64,000 bases of DNA from Acrasis kona (taxonomy: Eukaryota; Heterolobosea; Eutetramitea; Acrasida; Acrasidae), in assembly GCA_026419775.2 (NCBI GenBank), contig JAOPGA020000204.1:21988-85987 (forward strand). The letters run 5' to 3'. The position numbers and the translations under genes were made by a program. Below, piece by piece: positions 12,301-20,827 of this stretch. The notes beneath the pieces were generated by a model. That model was given only the letters and a program-made list of their open reading frames with translations, did no database searches and was not told the DNA's origin. Positions within the stretch are counted from its first letter, which is position 1. Each line of letters opens with the position of its first letter.

Positions 12301-13670
12301 GTTGGATTCATCAACTCTTTGGTGAACATTTCGATCCATTTACGAAATTTCAAAATGGGATGGTTTCGACGAATTGAATTTTGATTGGATTGATCATGAC
12401 AATCGAATATTTTTTTAAATGTAGAATAAATGGATTTGTCGATGAATGGATCGGAATAAAAATCATTTTTGATTAATTCTGATGATGAATGTTTTTGTGA
12501 TAAAATTCGTTGAATGGTCAACTGAAGTTCTTCTTTTGAACCCATTTGTGAATAATTTTGATTTTTTGATTTTTTGATTTTTTTTGCTTCGTTTCTGATT
12601 TTTGTAAGCTTGTCGGTTAGTGATGTGAAATCTTGCTTTTGATGTAATTGTTGAACTTGTAGGTTGGTTTCCATTAATGTTGAAATTGAATTGTTTTTTT
12701 GAACAAAGTCGTGAACGTTGGTTTTCATTTTCGAAAGTAATTGTTGAAAAGTGTGATTAGGTTGTAAGTGGTGATGATCGTACAATTGAATGTTTCCGTT
12801 GACACTTGATATTATTTTTGGATACTTGTCCAAATGATTTTTTGGACATGAAGGTAATGTGTTGTAGCATGGACGGGTGGCGGTGTTGTTATAGAGCGAG
12901 CGGAATGTTGTAATGTGTTGGGCTGGGAGATTAGATTCTTCTTGTAGGAAGTGACCGCTGATGATGTGAAAAAAATCGAAAAGTCTCATGCGAAATGACC
13001 TGATGTGAGTGATGACGGGTTCGTTTTTCTTGTATTGATGTATGAATGAACAAATGGAGGTAATTAAGGACTCTGTGGCGCACTTAATGTGTTCGGGTAG
13101 ATTATTGAGCTCTTGTGATGCAATCGCTGATATGACTGCTTCGCTACTTGTGTATGGAGAAATGTAATCTATTAATCCATAATCGAATGGCTCCAAATCA
13201 AACGCTTGCAAAAACTTTGTAACCCTTTTGTTTTGACCCTCCTGGTTTGTGGGTGCAAGCTTGAACAGTTGAGGAACAATGTCACGGATTGCATCGAGTT
13301 TCATCGAGTCTTGTTTGTTGTCGAGTAAAAGTTTGCCGAGTTTAATTTTTTGTGCAATGCTTTTGTCTAATGTTCGATCCTCTAAAAGTTCATTTAATCC
13401 ACTTCGAATTGATTCAATGTTGTTTTGTTTCTTGTGGTTGGTAATTTGTTTTTTGTTCTCCAGTTTCGATATAAAACCTGAAATCTGATCATCAAGGGGA
13501 TTCCCATCTTTCTTTAACTGTTTGTATGGATGAAGTATGCACTCATAACGAAGTATTTTTAAAATTCTCACATCCAACGCTCGTTCATTCAAATAGCCGT
13601 CTACATAAGGATCAACAACATGCATGTATCGTTGTTGGGACAACCAATACCAATTTTTACAAAAAAACAA
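6396..13670 (-). CDS. Giant protein of unknown function (about 2424 residues)
   Basis: One uninterrupted frame of 7.3 kb, by far the largest gene here and intronless. Residues roughly 1-330 and 870-2424 are predicted mostly alpha-helical with regularly spaced Leu/Ile, suggesting helical repeats. Residues about 340-850 are low complexity, rich in Asn, Asp, Gln, Ser and Lys, with His-rich patches. I see no kinase, helicase, WD or other catalytic motif and do not recognise a family. Three ambiguous bases (11270, 11724, 11762) fall in the low-complexity part. A second in-frame Met 15 residues in (MHVVDPYVD) is an alternative start. A scaffold role is plausible but unproven. Confidence 0.75.
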   Translation of the reverse strand: MFFCKNWYWLSQQRYMHVVDPYVDGYLNERALDVRILKILRYECILHPYKQLKKDGNPLDDQISGFISKLENKKQITNHKKQNNIESIRSGLNELLEDRTLDKSIAQKIKLGKLLLDNKQDSMKLDAIRDIVPQLFKLAPTNQEGQNKRVTKFLQAFDLEPFDYGLIDYISPYTSSEAVISAIASQELNNLPEHIKCATESLITSICSFIHQYKKNEPVITHIRSFRMRLFDFFHIISGHFLQEESNLPAQHITTFRSLYNNTATRPCYNTLPSCPKNHLDKYPKIISSVNGNIQLYDHHHLQPNHTFQQLLSKMKTNVHDFVQKNNSISTLMETNLQVQQLHQKQDFTSLTDKLTKIRNEAKKIKKSKNQNYSQMGSKEELQLTIQRILSQKHSSSELIKNDFYSDPFIDKSIYSTFKKIFDCHDQSNQNSIRRNHPILKFRKWIEMFTKELMNPTNGLDGILESISTIFKLIIKIIQFEYNHQQSHHDDQKSKSSINDDYSPFDKDELKLIIDHFSAPFHSEFTNHENDDYLNESDSKLHQSYKNDLNQIQKIVSMSGDDYIDGDHDAIIKSRIQHLNRLIPIKIKWNQIWKNSLINSDQLNTNYHLNDDDIKWNQIKSEIIKSNRDGREDELIXGLKLILSMNQEXISNQLLSHHLNQNGIENQNENGDDHYEKLINKIVKNWKTTKYPLDTTITSSLQSSLHSNKNVKFQSKLNQSHKDKVKGQKKIDKKNKDSDDKQDELSNFKSIISNFDSNKYNQSMNQITHQKVNLNVNSTIFESHIEPGVNLKLSNNLKNYXQDHEGDLKDYFVELSKWKELNDKSMNCTLVDLKNKLDQLKSKWIEKLKTKDSELKITVDQNLDYDFPINMNLEMTSLENSIHFEIRNSNGKQLFSNYTIDLLDQFIKKLNHYYHDSNLIRDIFILLCHSDYYIHYSFPIASFLIHIKKENSWFVVSPLINRLCYAIVNHVNHDQKMSDWPLFVDVVHHCSKIKFEQVDKNSLLSCGNMMLLIKVLTSTISSWNIYRKSELGVPLLYMCCILHSAEGFDKTMIEQCTVNVIKALISVDIDPHIVSRYIVRYVDNKCLPVLLHVANAVAPRCGGSLINDITLGLKYNKAIPTKILISNEKSNNVLNKVLNEWDQAISGYESSFIDSNVTIPYQYNQELGVMFTQLINDLLCHYKNQTMQFTDIVIQLSSIVNVLAPGSNLLILPHLLKHYYKPELPDFVEIAQNLSKQYQNARMQLPNSLLSNTELSWYIKQNPDCYSLVWNKVSSIWGDKMMQQDPMMYFVSQLPFNPTLYSATLYYKSILDKLNQIQLKDTDVVMKQLVQAINQSLITGLDFSMHIDYLHYIIYLSNSYTVPPWSRKSFLYIISALYCYNHTNNREKVLPLVLCHYYLYDKYKSSKINFNHLMRPKKDLIDAFNYYMTNDIHCTNEQLNSIPWFDESSVDRHDIDNLIFCLDKGSKMRRDLRFVTAFKQEVDRVIEIAKLLSENQYNQLTLDMINILLDLSSKSILNNQFTSKLEYILPNVYSIFNKTRDPGSEQLTADQIQKCKYDILLFLKKQSKQSNNFISFIRDCVFSKCAEFNFKYSQINYENQLEVFNKERQLAKIYFEADNRQLDANDDLFSKAANNITKAGAIKQLISLHAPVQSQDDINSLINEYYQLKCTEANYSFFADYHKELLNFVSTPSFDHFSSTENSDKQSIWNAYKDIIGHGDVYNDSSFIIIKLLNLQETTLNLPMDQHPDYLILNYLFCKSFIADLCRSKITQNENLIKVDISLINISRISLCMKHTHIINIIQQIMLVKQPDNISQQILIVCYLVKELCSSALSGNFNLSTHNLNPSIQRLLQKSYIIQKLFLDCASVVKELIIVWRPFCEYIRDHIFLEVTVSSDNKSVIELKSTNTVDIVSNYLNVAKYLLNQTKRIQRFRDCLRDVWGPFMNADQWFTLYEYLQSSNAMHISNVSSHQLVAIEAAAVFKSHIDQLYEIYYSYIGANITPLSDLAKAVLMIYIVKPNIVEQNDVEKESPEALQSFYGNIHKQFIKKLKSQLSFTKALKMRFGCRTEQYAVKIYQLISKALPVLHKALSTLKNDSNRYLFTSDAFIMSNLPKEQEMWSKLTSCHESPCTVIDKSILAQEFELYPKIKDLTIAKWNFQLKQANEIVKSYTMKPSHITLLSKDVIRSEYNVNEGTLINVSHLGIVSVVKKNNFESFSNSFITSLEQCAQNEFLWLNFNKFNLDWLFLNFDSQNQNNVVVDPKLNVLDLVPVNQNVVEKSELNQNITISFCVMLIDKINLNIKTEKLSIDILKCSVNICGSDPRDYFVSEHLIQKILTCGIFNISFVLQSIGAILIKRMVLCKDRDEIDEHFCKLFLNFINVELSKGLLKCGVREKVFAVLQSLQSLVSSSKNPGSFVPKLINVFK

Positions 13671-13713
13671 CTTGAATGTAAGATTAAATATGCTTATTTA
13701 GTTTATTTCAACG

Positions 13714-15147
13714 TTAAACAAATAATACAATGGCCAAACAAAGAATCAACAGAGAACTTGTAGTTTTAGATGAACCACTTTTGACATTCACTGTTGTAAT
13801 TGCTGTTACGTTTGGAGTAGTTCTAATAGTGGAAACAGATGTTACAGTAGGAGTTGCATCGTTTGTTTTTGTATATATAGATGTGACGCTAGGGGTGGGC
13901 GACGAACTTGATGTTGGTAGCATTGTTGTTGCTTGTATCATTGTAGGTGTGAGTGTAGGCGTTGATGTTGGTGTAGGTGCTGATGTGAATGTGCGCGTTG
14001 CAAATGAAGTGGACGTTGGAGTTAATGTAGGTATGGGTGTTGCAGATGGTGTGGGGCTTGGGGTATCTGTTGGCGTTGGAGTTAATGTAGGTGTATCAGT
14101 GGATGTGGGCGTTGGTATAGGAGTAGAAGTAACAGTAGAAGTTAGCGTTGATGCCACTGGATTATACAATGAGTAAATTGCATCCATGAGTTGCATGTTA
14201 CTTGGGTTATTGTTGTCATACTGCAAATAAGCCCAAGTAAACATTCCGGAACCATTATTTGACGCAGAGTAACTTGCAAAGCTTAAAGTACTATTTATAT
14301 CAGTTTCACCATTCTCAGCCCCTAGTAGGACGCTACTAGTGGGCGATAAATACTTGAAACCATTCATTGCAGCAGTCCAGTTATATGTTGCAAGGTTGAC
14401 ATCATAAGACATTATAAAGAGAGCATCAATCATGTAGCCAGCCTGCCGCAGCGGGTTTACCCACATACCAACATTCCTTCCGGCGCGGAACTGGCTTGCG
14501 GGATACTTGTCGGAGTTGAATGCACCTGTATTCCAGGCGGCTGCAGTTAAATATTTATCTGAGGTGAGATTGCCTCTAGCATTTTTTATCAAAGAGATTA
14601 AATCTGCATCAGTGGCACAAACGCCATTTACAACACTTCTATCACAATTCCTAATGTCCAACGCATCATGAAAAGGTTCATAATCCAAATCTAATCCGTC
14701 TGCTCCGGTGTCTCTTAGTAAGAGGTTGATTGCAGTGAAGTTTGCATACGGCCAAAAGTTGGTTGCAGTGGACCGTACAAAACCGTATGATCCTCCGCCG
14801 ATACTAATGAGCACTTTTACATTTGGAGATCTTCTTTTTAATGCCACGATACTGTTCTTGATTGATACCGCCGTTATAGAAGATGGGAACTTGAATCCAG
14901 TATTACTCAAGTCTCCGTTACCACTATAGTTGGTCTCGGGCTTAATGAATGATAAGGAAACAACTGAGATGTATGTCGGTATGTTGATTAAAATGTTTAT
15001 CAATGGTGGCGATACTGTTCTGTTTAATGCGTAGTTGTCAATCCATGACGGTAGGTATGTGGCAATATTCTTGTTCCCGATGAATAAGGGAACTGCGTGT
15101 GAAAGAGTAACCAACCCTAGCAGTACAAGCAGTAGCCCTTTATTCAT
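13714..15147 (-). CDS. Secreted, GPI-type GH18 chitinase
   Basis: 477 residues. A signal peptide (MNKGLLLVLLGLVTLSHA) precedes a glycoside hydrolase 18 TIM barrel (about 25-330). The substrate strand SIGGGS is at 115-120 and the catalytic motif DGLDLDYE at 150-157, with Glu157 as proton donor. Further strands (FIMSYDV, FTWAYLQYD) fit the family. GH18 enzymes cleave beta-1,4-N-acetylglucosamine polymers such as chitin. Residues about 335-455 are a Ser/Thr/Pro stalk with repeated PTPT-type units, then a short hydrophobic tail (SLLILCLAIVLFV) typical of a GPI signal. Likely wall-bound, for self-remodelling or digestion of fungal prey. Confidence 0.92.
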   Translation of the reverse strand: MNKGLLLVLLGLVTLSHAVPLFIGNKNIATYLPSWIDNYALNRTVSPPLINILINIPTYISVVSLSFIKPETNYSGNGDLSNTGFKFPSSITAVSIKNSIVALKRRSPNVKVLISIGGGSYGFVRSTATNFWPYANFTAINLLLRDTGADGLDLDYEPFHDALDIRNCDRSVVNGVCATDADLISLIKNARGNLTSDKYLTAAAWNTGAFNSDKYPASQFRAGRNVGMWVNPLRQAGYMIDALFIMSYDVNLATYNWTAAMNGFKYLSPTSSVLLGAENGETDINSTLSFASYSASNNGSGMFTWAYLQYDNNNPSNMQLMDAIYSLYNPVASTLTSTVTSTPIPTPTSTDTPTLTPTPTDTPSPTPSATPIPTLTPTSTSFATRTFTSAPTPTSTPTLTPTMIQATTMLPTSSSSPTPSVTSIYTKTNDATPTVTSVSTIRTTPNVTAITTVNVKSGSSKTTSSLLILCLAIVLFV

Positions 15148-15645
15148 TTGAAAAATACCAGTTATCGGTGTGGTAAACCTTTATCTATCAAATGTCGGAT
15201 TAAATCACTAAATGTGAATGCTGGTCGAGTTATCCCGCCGGTGTTGTAATGAAAGATGCTATCAAAAAACTTCTATCCTCCCAACCTGTAAACTTCACGT
15301 TTGCGGCGAAAGATATTTGCTAACGAGCGGAACAAGTGAAATAATGCTACGTAAATGCAAGAGAACGGATGCTCCAATAGGAATCTCTCATATTAAACTG
15401 TTTCGAATAGATTTTCAACAATTGTTTTATATCAGCAATACCACCAAGTTTTAAATTATTCACATCAATTTCAAATCATGGTGGATGTAATTTTTTCATT
15501 GGTGAGCATTATTAATTATTCGTAGATTATCTATGATGTTAATTCAAATCCTTTATTGTTAGATGCTCATAATCAACAGTAATTAAAAATCACACAAAAG
15601 AGTTTTCATTCAACATCTGATGTAATCTAATTTATTGTTTATTGC
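15148..15645. other. Intergenic region without a supported gene
   Basis: About 500 bp between the chitinase start and the 3' end of the next minus-strand gene. A 78-codon plus-strand frame at 15218-15454 has cysteine-rich, unconvincing composition and no splice or homology support. The right half is AT-rich and probably holds the terminator region of the 15646-17169 gene. Confidence 0.5.
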
Positions 15646-17169
15646 TTACAACATTGCTGCTGCTGCGACGGCTGCTCCAGCAAGGATACTTGCTGCAGAA
15701 CCAACAGCTCCTGAACTTTCCTTTGCATTGTCCTCACCTGATTGGTTGTTTCCAGATGGTGGTGCAGAAGTTGCTTTTGGAGTATTGGTAGTTGCTTGAA
15801 CCGGTGGAGACGTAGTTGAGACACAGGCTTTGCAAATAGGACATTCGTTTCCTGTACGTCTTTGTCTTCTGGCTGGTGAGGCGTTGTTGTCACCTGATAG
15901 GTTAGCATCAACAGTTCCACATGGGCATGGTGGGCAAGTTGTAACTGGTGCAGATGAAGTTGTTGCTTGTACTGGTGGTGATGTAGGAGCAGTTGTAGTT
16001 GGGCAAGCTTTGCACACTGGGCATGCATCGCCATTTCTTCTTTGTCTTCTGGCTGGTGAGGCGTTATTGTCACCAGATAAGTTAGCATCAACAGTTCCAC
16101 ATGGGCATGGTGGGCAAGTTGTAATTGGTGCAGACGAAGTTGTTGCTTGTACTGGCGATGATGAAGTAGGTGCAGAGGTGGTTGATGCTGAGGCTGTGCA
16201 TGCATTATCAACAGTTGAAGGAGCTGTAAGCACGTTTCCATTAGTATCCATAGTGTTGATAGAGAGGCATCTAGAACCACGACCGGTACTACTGATGCAA
16301 TAATAAAGAATGTTCTTGGAGATACCAACAGGTGAAACATTGTTGTTGTTCTCTCTAATAAGTTCCAAGTTCTTATTGTATTGATATAATTTACCAGAGT
16401 TACTTTGTATATTAACGTTATCTACGTTGAAATCGTCATTTAGGAATAGACTGAAGAAGCTATCCTTAGGTAGACTAATTTGTTTTGCCAATGAGCCGTC
16501 ATTGATGTTGTAAGAAAGTAGTGTTTGGTTACCGGAAACTCCACCAATGAATACAACACCTCCTGTTGGGTCTGCTGTTTGAGGAAGGTATGTGTTAATT
16601 GGGAATGAGCTACTTAAGGAATTGCTATTGAAGTTCGATGGATCGAGTGTTTGTAGGTATTGGTTCACAAAGACGATATTGTTTCTTATCAGAAGAAGCA
16701 AATTGTTGGCTTTTGAGTACGATACACTTGATCCAGTTGGGATTACAATCTCTTGTTCGTCGCCTCCAGAAATGCTGATGCGGACGAGATAGTAAGTAGA
16801 TTCCTGGTTTTGACTATGTGTGTAGTATAGGTAATTGTCGTCAACGGCAAAGTCATTGATAAGGTCCGTAACCGACTTTAAAAGTGTACTAACTCCTGTG
16901 TTCAAGTCCACCTTATATAGTTCGCGGATTGTGCGGACAAATAAGTATCTGAAGCTTGGATCAACTATCTTTACTGCGTAACTTGGTACAGGTGGAGTAA
17001 TGGCGAGTGCGCATTTTGGTGATAGTGGAGAGAAGTTGTATTTGTATACATAGTCTCCTTCTCCTGTAGCTCTTATAAGGGTGGTTCCATCTGTGGTGAT
17101 GTAGTCCTGGGGTCCTTGTGCTGTACAAAGTACAATGAAAGCTAGAACGATAGCTAAGTGTGTTTTCAT
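15646..17169 (-). CDS. Secreted GPI-type protein with beta-propeller-like ectodomain and two Cys-rich repeats
   Basis: 507 residues from the ATG at 17169 (MKTHLAIVLAFIVLCTAQG, a clean signal peptide; an upstream TTG is not needed). Residues about 25-320 are short repeated strands resembling a beta-propeller. Two near-identical units follow, each with TTCPPCPCGTV, an RQRR basic motif and a CPxCKAC cluster. The tail is Ser/Thr/Pro-rich and ends in an Ala-rich hydrophobic stretch (ILAGAAVAAAAML) like a GPI signal. The family is unknown to me; the gene at 36993-38195 has the same architecture. The role is probably on the cell surface. Confidence 0.8.
   Translation of the reverse strand: MKTHLAIVLAFIVLCTAQGPQDYITTDGTTLIRATGEGDYVYKYNFSPLSPKCALAITPPVPSYAVKIVDPSFRYLFVRTIRELYKVDLNTGVSTLLKSVTDLINDFAVDDNYLYYTHSQNQESTYYLVRISISGGDEQEIVIPTGSSVSYSKANNLLLLIRNNIVFVNQYLQTLDPSNFNSNSLSSSFPINTYLPQTADPTGGVVFIGGVSGNQTLLSYNINDGSLAKQISLPKDSFFSLFLNDDFNVDNVNIQSNSGKLYQYNKNLELIRENNNNVSPVGISKNILYYCISSTGRGSRCLSINTMDTNGNVLTAPSTVDNACTASASTTSAPTSSSPVQATTSSAPITTCPPCPCGTVDANLSGDNNASPARRQRRNGDACPVCKACPTTTAPTSPPVQATTSSAPVTTCPPCPCGTVDANLSGDNNASPARRQRRTGNECPICKACVSTTSPPVQATTNTPKATSAPPSGNNQSGEDNAKESSGAVGSAASILAGAAVAAAAML
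15831..16163 (-). repeat. Two-copy 180-bp-period tandem repeat inside the surface-protein gene
   Basis: Units 15831-15983 and 16011-16163 are nearly identical over about 153 bp. Each encodes the Cys-rich CPPCPCGTV...RQRR...CPxCKAC module. The period is 180 bp, in frame, and differences are scattered single bases, which fits a fairly recent in-frame duplication. Confidence 0.9.
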
Positions 17170-17675
17170 TTTTTGAGGGTTTTTGAGGGTAATCAAAGCT
17201 ATTTATTGTTTGCTGCAAGTGGTAACCGCTCTCAAATTTGGAAGGTCGGGTTTAAAAATAAGTCTGTATGGACATAATTTCATTGTAATAAGTCCCCAAC
17301 CGTTCATTACGTGAGCAATACGCTGGCAGGAACAGGCAGGGAAAGAAGAAGAAGAGTGGTGGGCAGGAAAAGAAGAAAAAAAACATCGAAAGTAGCGATA
17401 ATAATGGGAAGAAAAAATAGGTGGTTTTGAAGAAGACTTGGATGAACTGCTTCGGCATCATCCAAGCGTCGATCTGAGTGGCGTGTTTTTATGTGATCCT
17501 AGAGGGGAATTTTATTAGAATTTGGCTGTAACGCACAATTGGTTGATGAGAATCATCTGGTGAGTTGGAGCTGGTTGTTGAGTGGTAGCTTTTTGGTCCT
17601 CTATTTCTCCTGTGCATCTAATTTATTTATATAAATAAACTATTCTTATTTGGGTACATTATCCAAAACCTCTCA
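17170..17675. promoter_or_regulatory. Divergent promoter region between a surface-protein gene and the homeobox gene
   Basis: About 500 bp between two genes transcribed away from each other. On the minus strand a CAATAAATA box (17200-17208) lies about 31 nt upstream of the ATG at 17169 and may act as its TATA element. A purine-rich tract (about 17336-17420) occupies the middle. No coding frame here is convincing. Confidence 0.4.
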
Positions 17676-18351
17676 ATGTTACTGTTTACTGTCACGTTAA
17701 ACAATCAACGTCACCTGTCCTTTTCTTCTAAAACAACACTCGAATCCTTATCTCCAACCAAAATTTTTTCGGAAACGATTCACATGATGATGCCCCACAC
17801 TATCAACATCCCAAGCCATCAAAGTTTTGATGTGTCTCAAGAAGACAACACGAAAGAGCAGTGCAATATACGGTCAATGAGGTATTTATCGAAGGAGGGC
17901 ACTAAAATTCTAAAAGACTATATGGACTCGCACTGGCACAATCCTTACCCATCACATGAGGAGAGGCAGCGATTAAAAATTTTAACTGGACTGTCTTCAG
18001 CTCAAATTACAAACTGGTACAAACATAACCCTAAATTATTACTAACCATCCAACAGGTTTACAAACCACAGAAGGAGGTTTTGGCAGCCGTCGAAAAGCA
18101 AAGTTAAAAAGAACGTTGTTACGTTAAGTTACCAGACTGAAACTGATCAATCTGTCCCACCTATGGATACATACAAATGTGTACTGCAGCAAACCCTTCA
18201 TGCACCATCACTTCCTTCAAGAGCCAGCCCCACACCTTTAAATCAAAGAAAATTCTTCAATGAAGAGTTTACATTACCTATAATTAAGACCGAACCATTA
18301 GACCAACCGATTAGGCTGCCCTCATTACAGCAAATGATATCTCAATTGTAA
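17676..18351 (+). CDS. TALE-class homeodomain transcription factor
   Basis: Two exons, 17676-18016 and 18057-18351, separated by a 40-nt intron with a branch-like ACTAAC just before CAACAG. They encode about 211 residues. The homeodomain starts near residue 70 (YLSKEGTKILKDYMDSHW), carries the three-residue loop extension with the diagnostic PYP (HNPYPSHEE), and has recognition helix ITNWFTNHRRRFW. The Trp-Phe junction is formed only by splicing, which confirms the intron. Asn and Arg residues of helix 3 are intact. TALE factors bind TGAC-like DNA sites. The tail ends in a short acidic/proline region. The first ATG (17676) is assumed; MMMPHT further in is an alternative. Confidence 0.9.
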
Positions 18352-18528
18352 ATATGAATCAAAAATTCGTAATGTGAATAATACTATTAAAAATTTTAAT
18401 TTAGTTGAGACGTGCTGCAATTTGTCCTGTTATGCCTGCCTTTAAATTCAATTACGCCTCTTTATCTTCGCTCAAAAGCACGAAGACTATGATTTTGATT
18501 GAATACTGAAAAATTGTAAAGAAGCATC

Positions 18529-20133
18529 ATGTCAAAGGAACATACCCAACAACTCTTCAGAAAAGGCACAACACTTATCACACATGACATCATATCTCAT
18601 AATGTACGCGCTATATCGGATGTCACTGATAAGATACAATCTTCCCTTGGACCAAGCAGCATGAGTAAAATGTTGGTGGACGCATTCGGTGGCATTGTCG
18701 TTACAAGCGATGGAAGCAAAATACTACAAGAGATGCAAATTACACACCCAGCAGCGAAGTTGATGGTTGAAATGTCACAGGTACAAGATAAAATTGTCGG
18801 TGATGGTACGACGAGTGTTGTTTTATTGTGTGGCGAGATACTTCAACAATGCCAGGCACATTTAGAAAACAGATCAAGCCTACACCGAAACAAACTCTGC
18901 GTCAAGTTGAAAAGGGAATTCATAACAATAAAAAAACTCATACCCAAACTATATGAGAAAGTTGAAGACGACCAAAACGCATTACTTAAACTAACTGAAT
19001 CAACCCTCTCCACAAAGTTGATCTCTAAATTCAACACGGAAGGTGCACTTTCAAAATTAGTTGTTAAGGCCATCTCACACATGCACAACTTTGACAAGGA
19101 CCACACTGTGAGCATAAAGAATGATTTGAGAATTGTAAAGATTGTGCATCAATCTGTTCAACAATCGAAAACATTATTCGGCGGATGTGTTATAAGAGCT
19201 GAATCCAACAATTCTATCCAGGTACCATCTAAAATGCAAAATGTTAATGTGTGCATTAATAATTTATTAATAAAAGCTTCTTTATTTGTTAAGGAGACGA
19301 TAATCAAAGATCCTAAACAACTTGTTTTAATTGAGGATCAACTCTTATCATGCTACCTTCGGCATATTGTTGAACCCCTTGTCCATAAAAATATTAATTT
19401 GTTAATTTCTTCTAAAAAAATTGATAAAAGATGCATAGAGTTGCTGAACGATAGAAATATTATAGTTATGGAATTAGAGAGTTTCCAGGATCTTGATCCA
19501 TCCTCTGGTATTGATAATGACGTGATGTTTATGAGAGATTGTTGTAAAATCGGGTTTATTTGTTCTTCTGTTGCAGATTTTACCAAAGACGAAATTTCTG
19601 GAGTAGTGAATACAATACAATGGTTCCCTTCAAAGCATGACTCATTCGGAAGACTACACATTAGTAATCGAAACAGTTGTGAAAAAGTAACTCTAATTCT
19701 GAGGGGTCCTTCTGCAGAAATTATCAAAGAACTTGAAATGTAAGTATAACTAATTTATTAAGTCTTTAACCAATCTAAAAGTGCGATGAATGATGCTTTG
19801 TGCCTATGTACCTATGTTTTAAGGACCAGATCGGAATCTGATGTAATAGGACTTGTCAGCGGATCAGGTGTCTTTGAATCAAAATTAAGTGAGCTACTAG
19901 AGCAAGAAGAAACTGAAACATCGAAAATATTATCAAAGGCATTAATGATTATACCCAACACATTGAAAAGAAACTTATTTCAATCACAATCTATCGTGTC
20001 AGACCAGTCATGCATACTAGAGGCAGCTGCATCAAAGGAGAGCATGATCAAGATTGCAATAGATATGGCCTGTGAGATTCTAAAATTAGACTGCTTAGTA
20101 TTAGAACAATTAAGGGAAAGATACATCAAGTAA
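18529..20133 (+). CDS. Divergent group II chaperonin (CCT/TRiC-like) subunit
   Basis: Two exons, 18529-19739 and 19782-20133 (42-nt intron), giving 520 residues. The N-terminal equatorial domain resembles CCT gamma and the thermosome: SLGPSSMSKMLVD, GGIVVTSDGSKIL, HPAAKLMVEMS and the nucleotide loop GDGTTSVVLL. The intermediate-domain segment ILRGPSAEIIKELE...NDALCL retains the hydrolysis aspartate. Departures: the C-terminal GGG motif reads SGSG, and about 40 residues of the final equatorial segment are missing between IPNTLKRN and the last helix. This suggests a specialised paralogue (BBS6/10/12-style or a CCT-like regulator) rather than a core ring subunit. The apical domain is present but poorly conserved. 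Confidence 0.8.
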
Positions 20134-20177
20134 TGGTTTACTAATTAACATGGTGTGTATTACTAGTATTACATAAT

Positions 20178-20744
20178 TTATTCATCCTCATCATCCTCAT
20201 CTTCTTCGTCATCCTCATCCTCGTCGTCTTCATCTTCGTCCTCATCGTCCTCATCATCCTCTTCATCCTCATCCTCGTCTTCCTCTTCAACATCTAGTTC
20301 GTCTAATTCTTCTTCGAGATCAGAGATGGAATCTGCCCTAACTCTGGCAGAGGTTACTGATGCCTCGTCTACATCGCTACTAGCTTTTACGCTGTCGAAG
20401 TTGTATTGGTTTGTATTGTTTTCATCGTTTGCGGAGCCTAGCATATCCTTGTTGTATTGTTTATCTGACTCTGACTTTAAAACATCACCATTCTGTACTT
20501 CGTTTTGTAGAGCACTATTGCTTTCAACATTGTTCTCCATAATATTCTTCTTTTTGACGTCCATATAGCTGGAAACTTTTGCTCTGTCCTCACTTTGTAC
20601 GCAATATCTGTATTCCACACCCGACTTTAATACACTTGTGTGGCAGACGGCTCCTTTGCCGCAGTCTATGTCTGTGCTACATCCCATATTTGCTGATACG
20701 TAGCACACAATGAGTGCTGCGAAGAGGACGACTCCAAACCTCAT
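20178..20744 (-). CDS. Secreted protein with a C-terminal poly-Asp/Glu tail
   Basis: 188 residues. The signal peptide MRFGVVLFAALIVCYVSA precedes a small domain with four to five cysteines (CSTDIDCGKGAVC...YC), similar in spacing to small disulfide knots. A polar linker follows, then about 45 almost purely acidic residues to the stop. Such tails bind calcium or basic partners; no family is recognised. It is divergent from the RimK-like gene, with 83 bp between starts, so they may share a promoter. Confidence 0.75.
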   Translation of the reverse strand: MRFGVVLFAALIVCYVSANMGCSTDIDCGKGAVCHTSVLKSGVEYRYCVQSEDRAKVSSYMDVKKKNIMENNVESNSALQNEVQNGDVLKSESDKQYNKDMLGSANDENNTNQYNFDSVKASSDVDEASVTSARVRADSISDLEEELDELDVEEEDEDEDEEDDEDDEDEDEDDEDEDDEEDEDDEDE

Positions 20745-20827
20745 CGTTTTTCTTCAAATTGTGCATGTCCACATCATTAGGCAAGTTCCGATGTATGACA
20801 TTTTAGAATTTGTAAAGAGCAACCGAC

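Noticed and set aside
13730..14176. 148-codon plus-strand frame of alternating Val/Gly/Asp
   Set aside because: It is the antisense of the Thr/Pro stalk repeat of the chitinase gene; the composition follows from the repeat.
15639..16340. 233-codon minus frame and 157-codon plus frame over the repeat region
   Set aside because: Both are other-frame shadows of the surface-protein gene 15646-17169, rich in His/Gln/Leu because of repeat codons.
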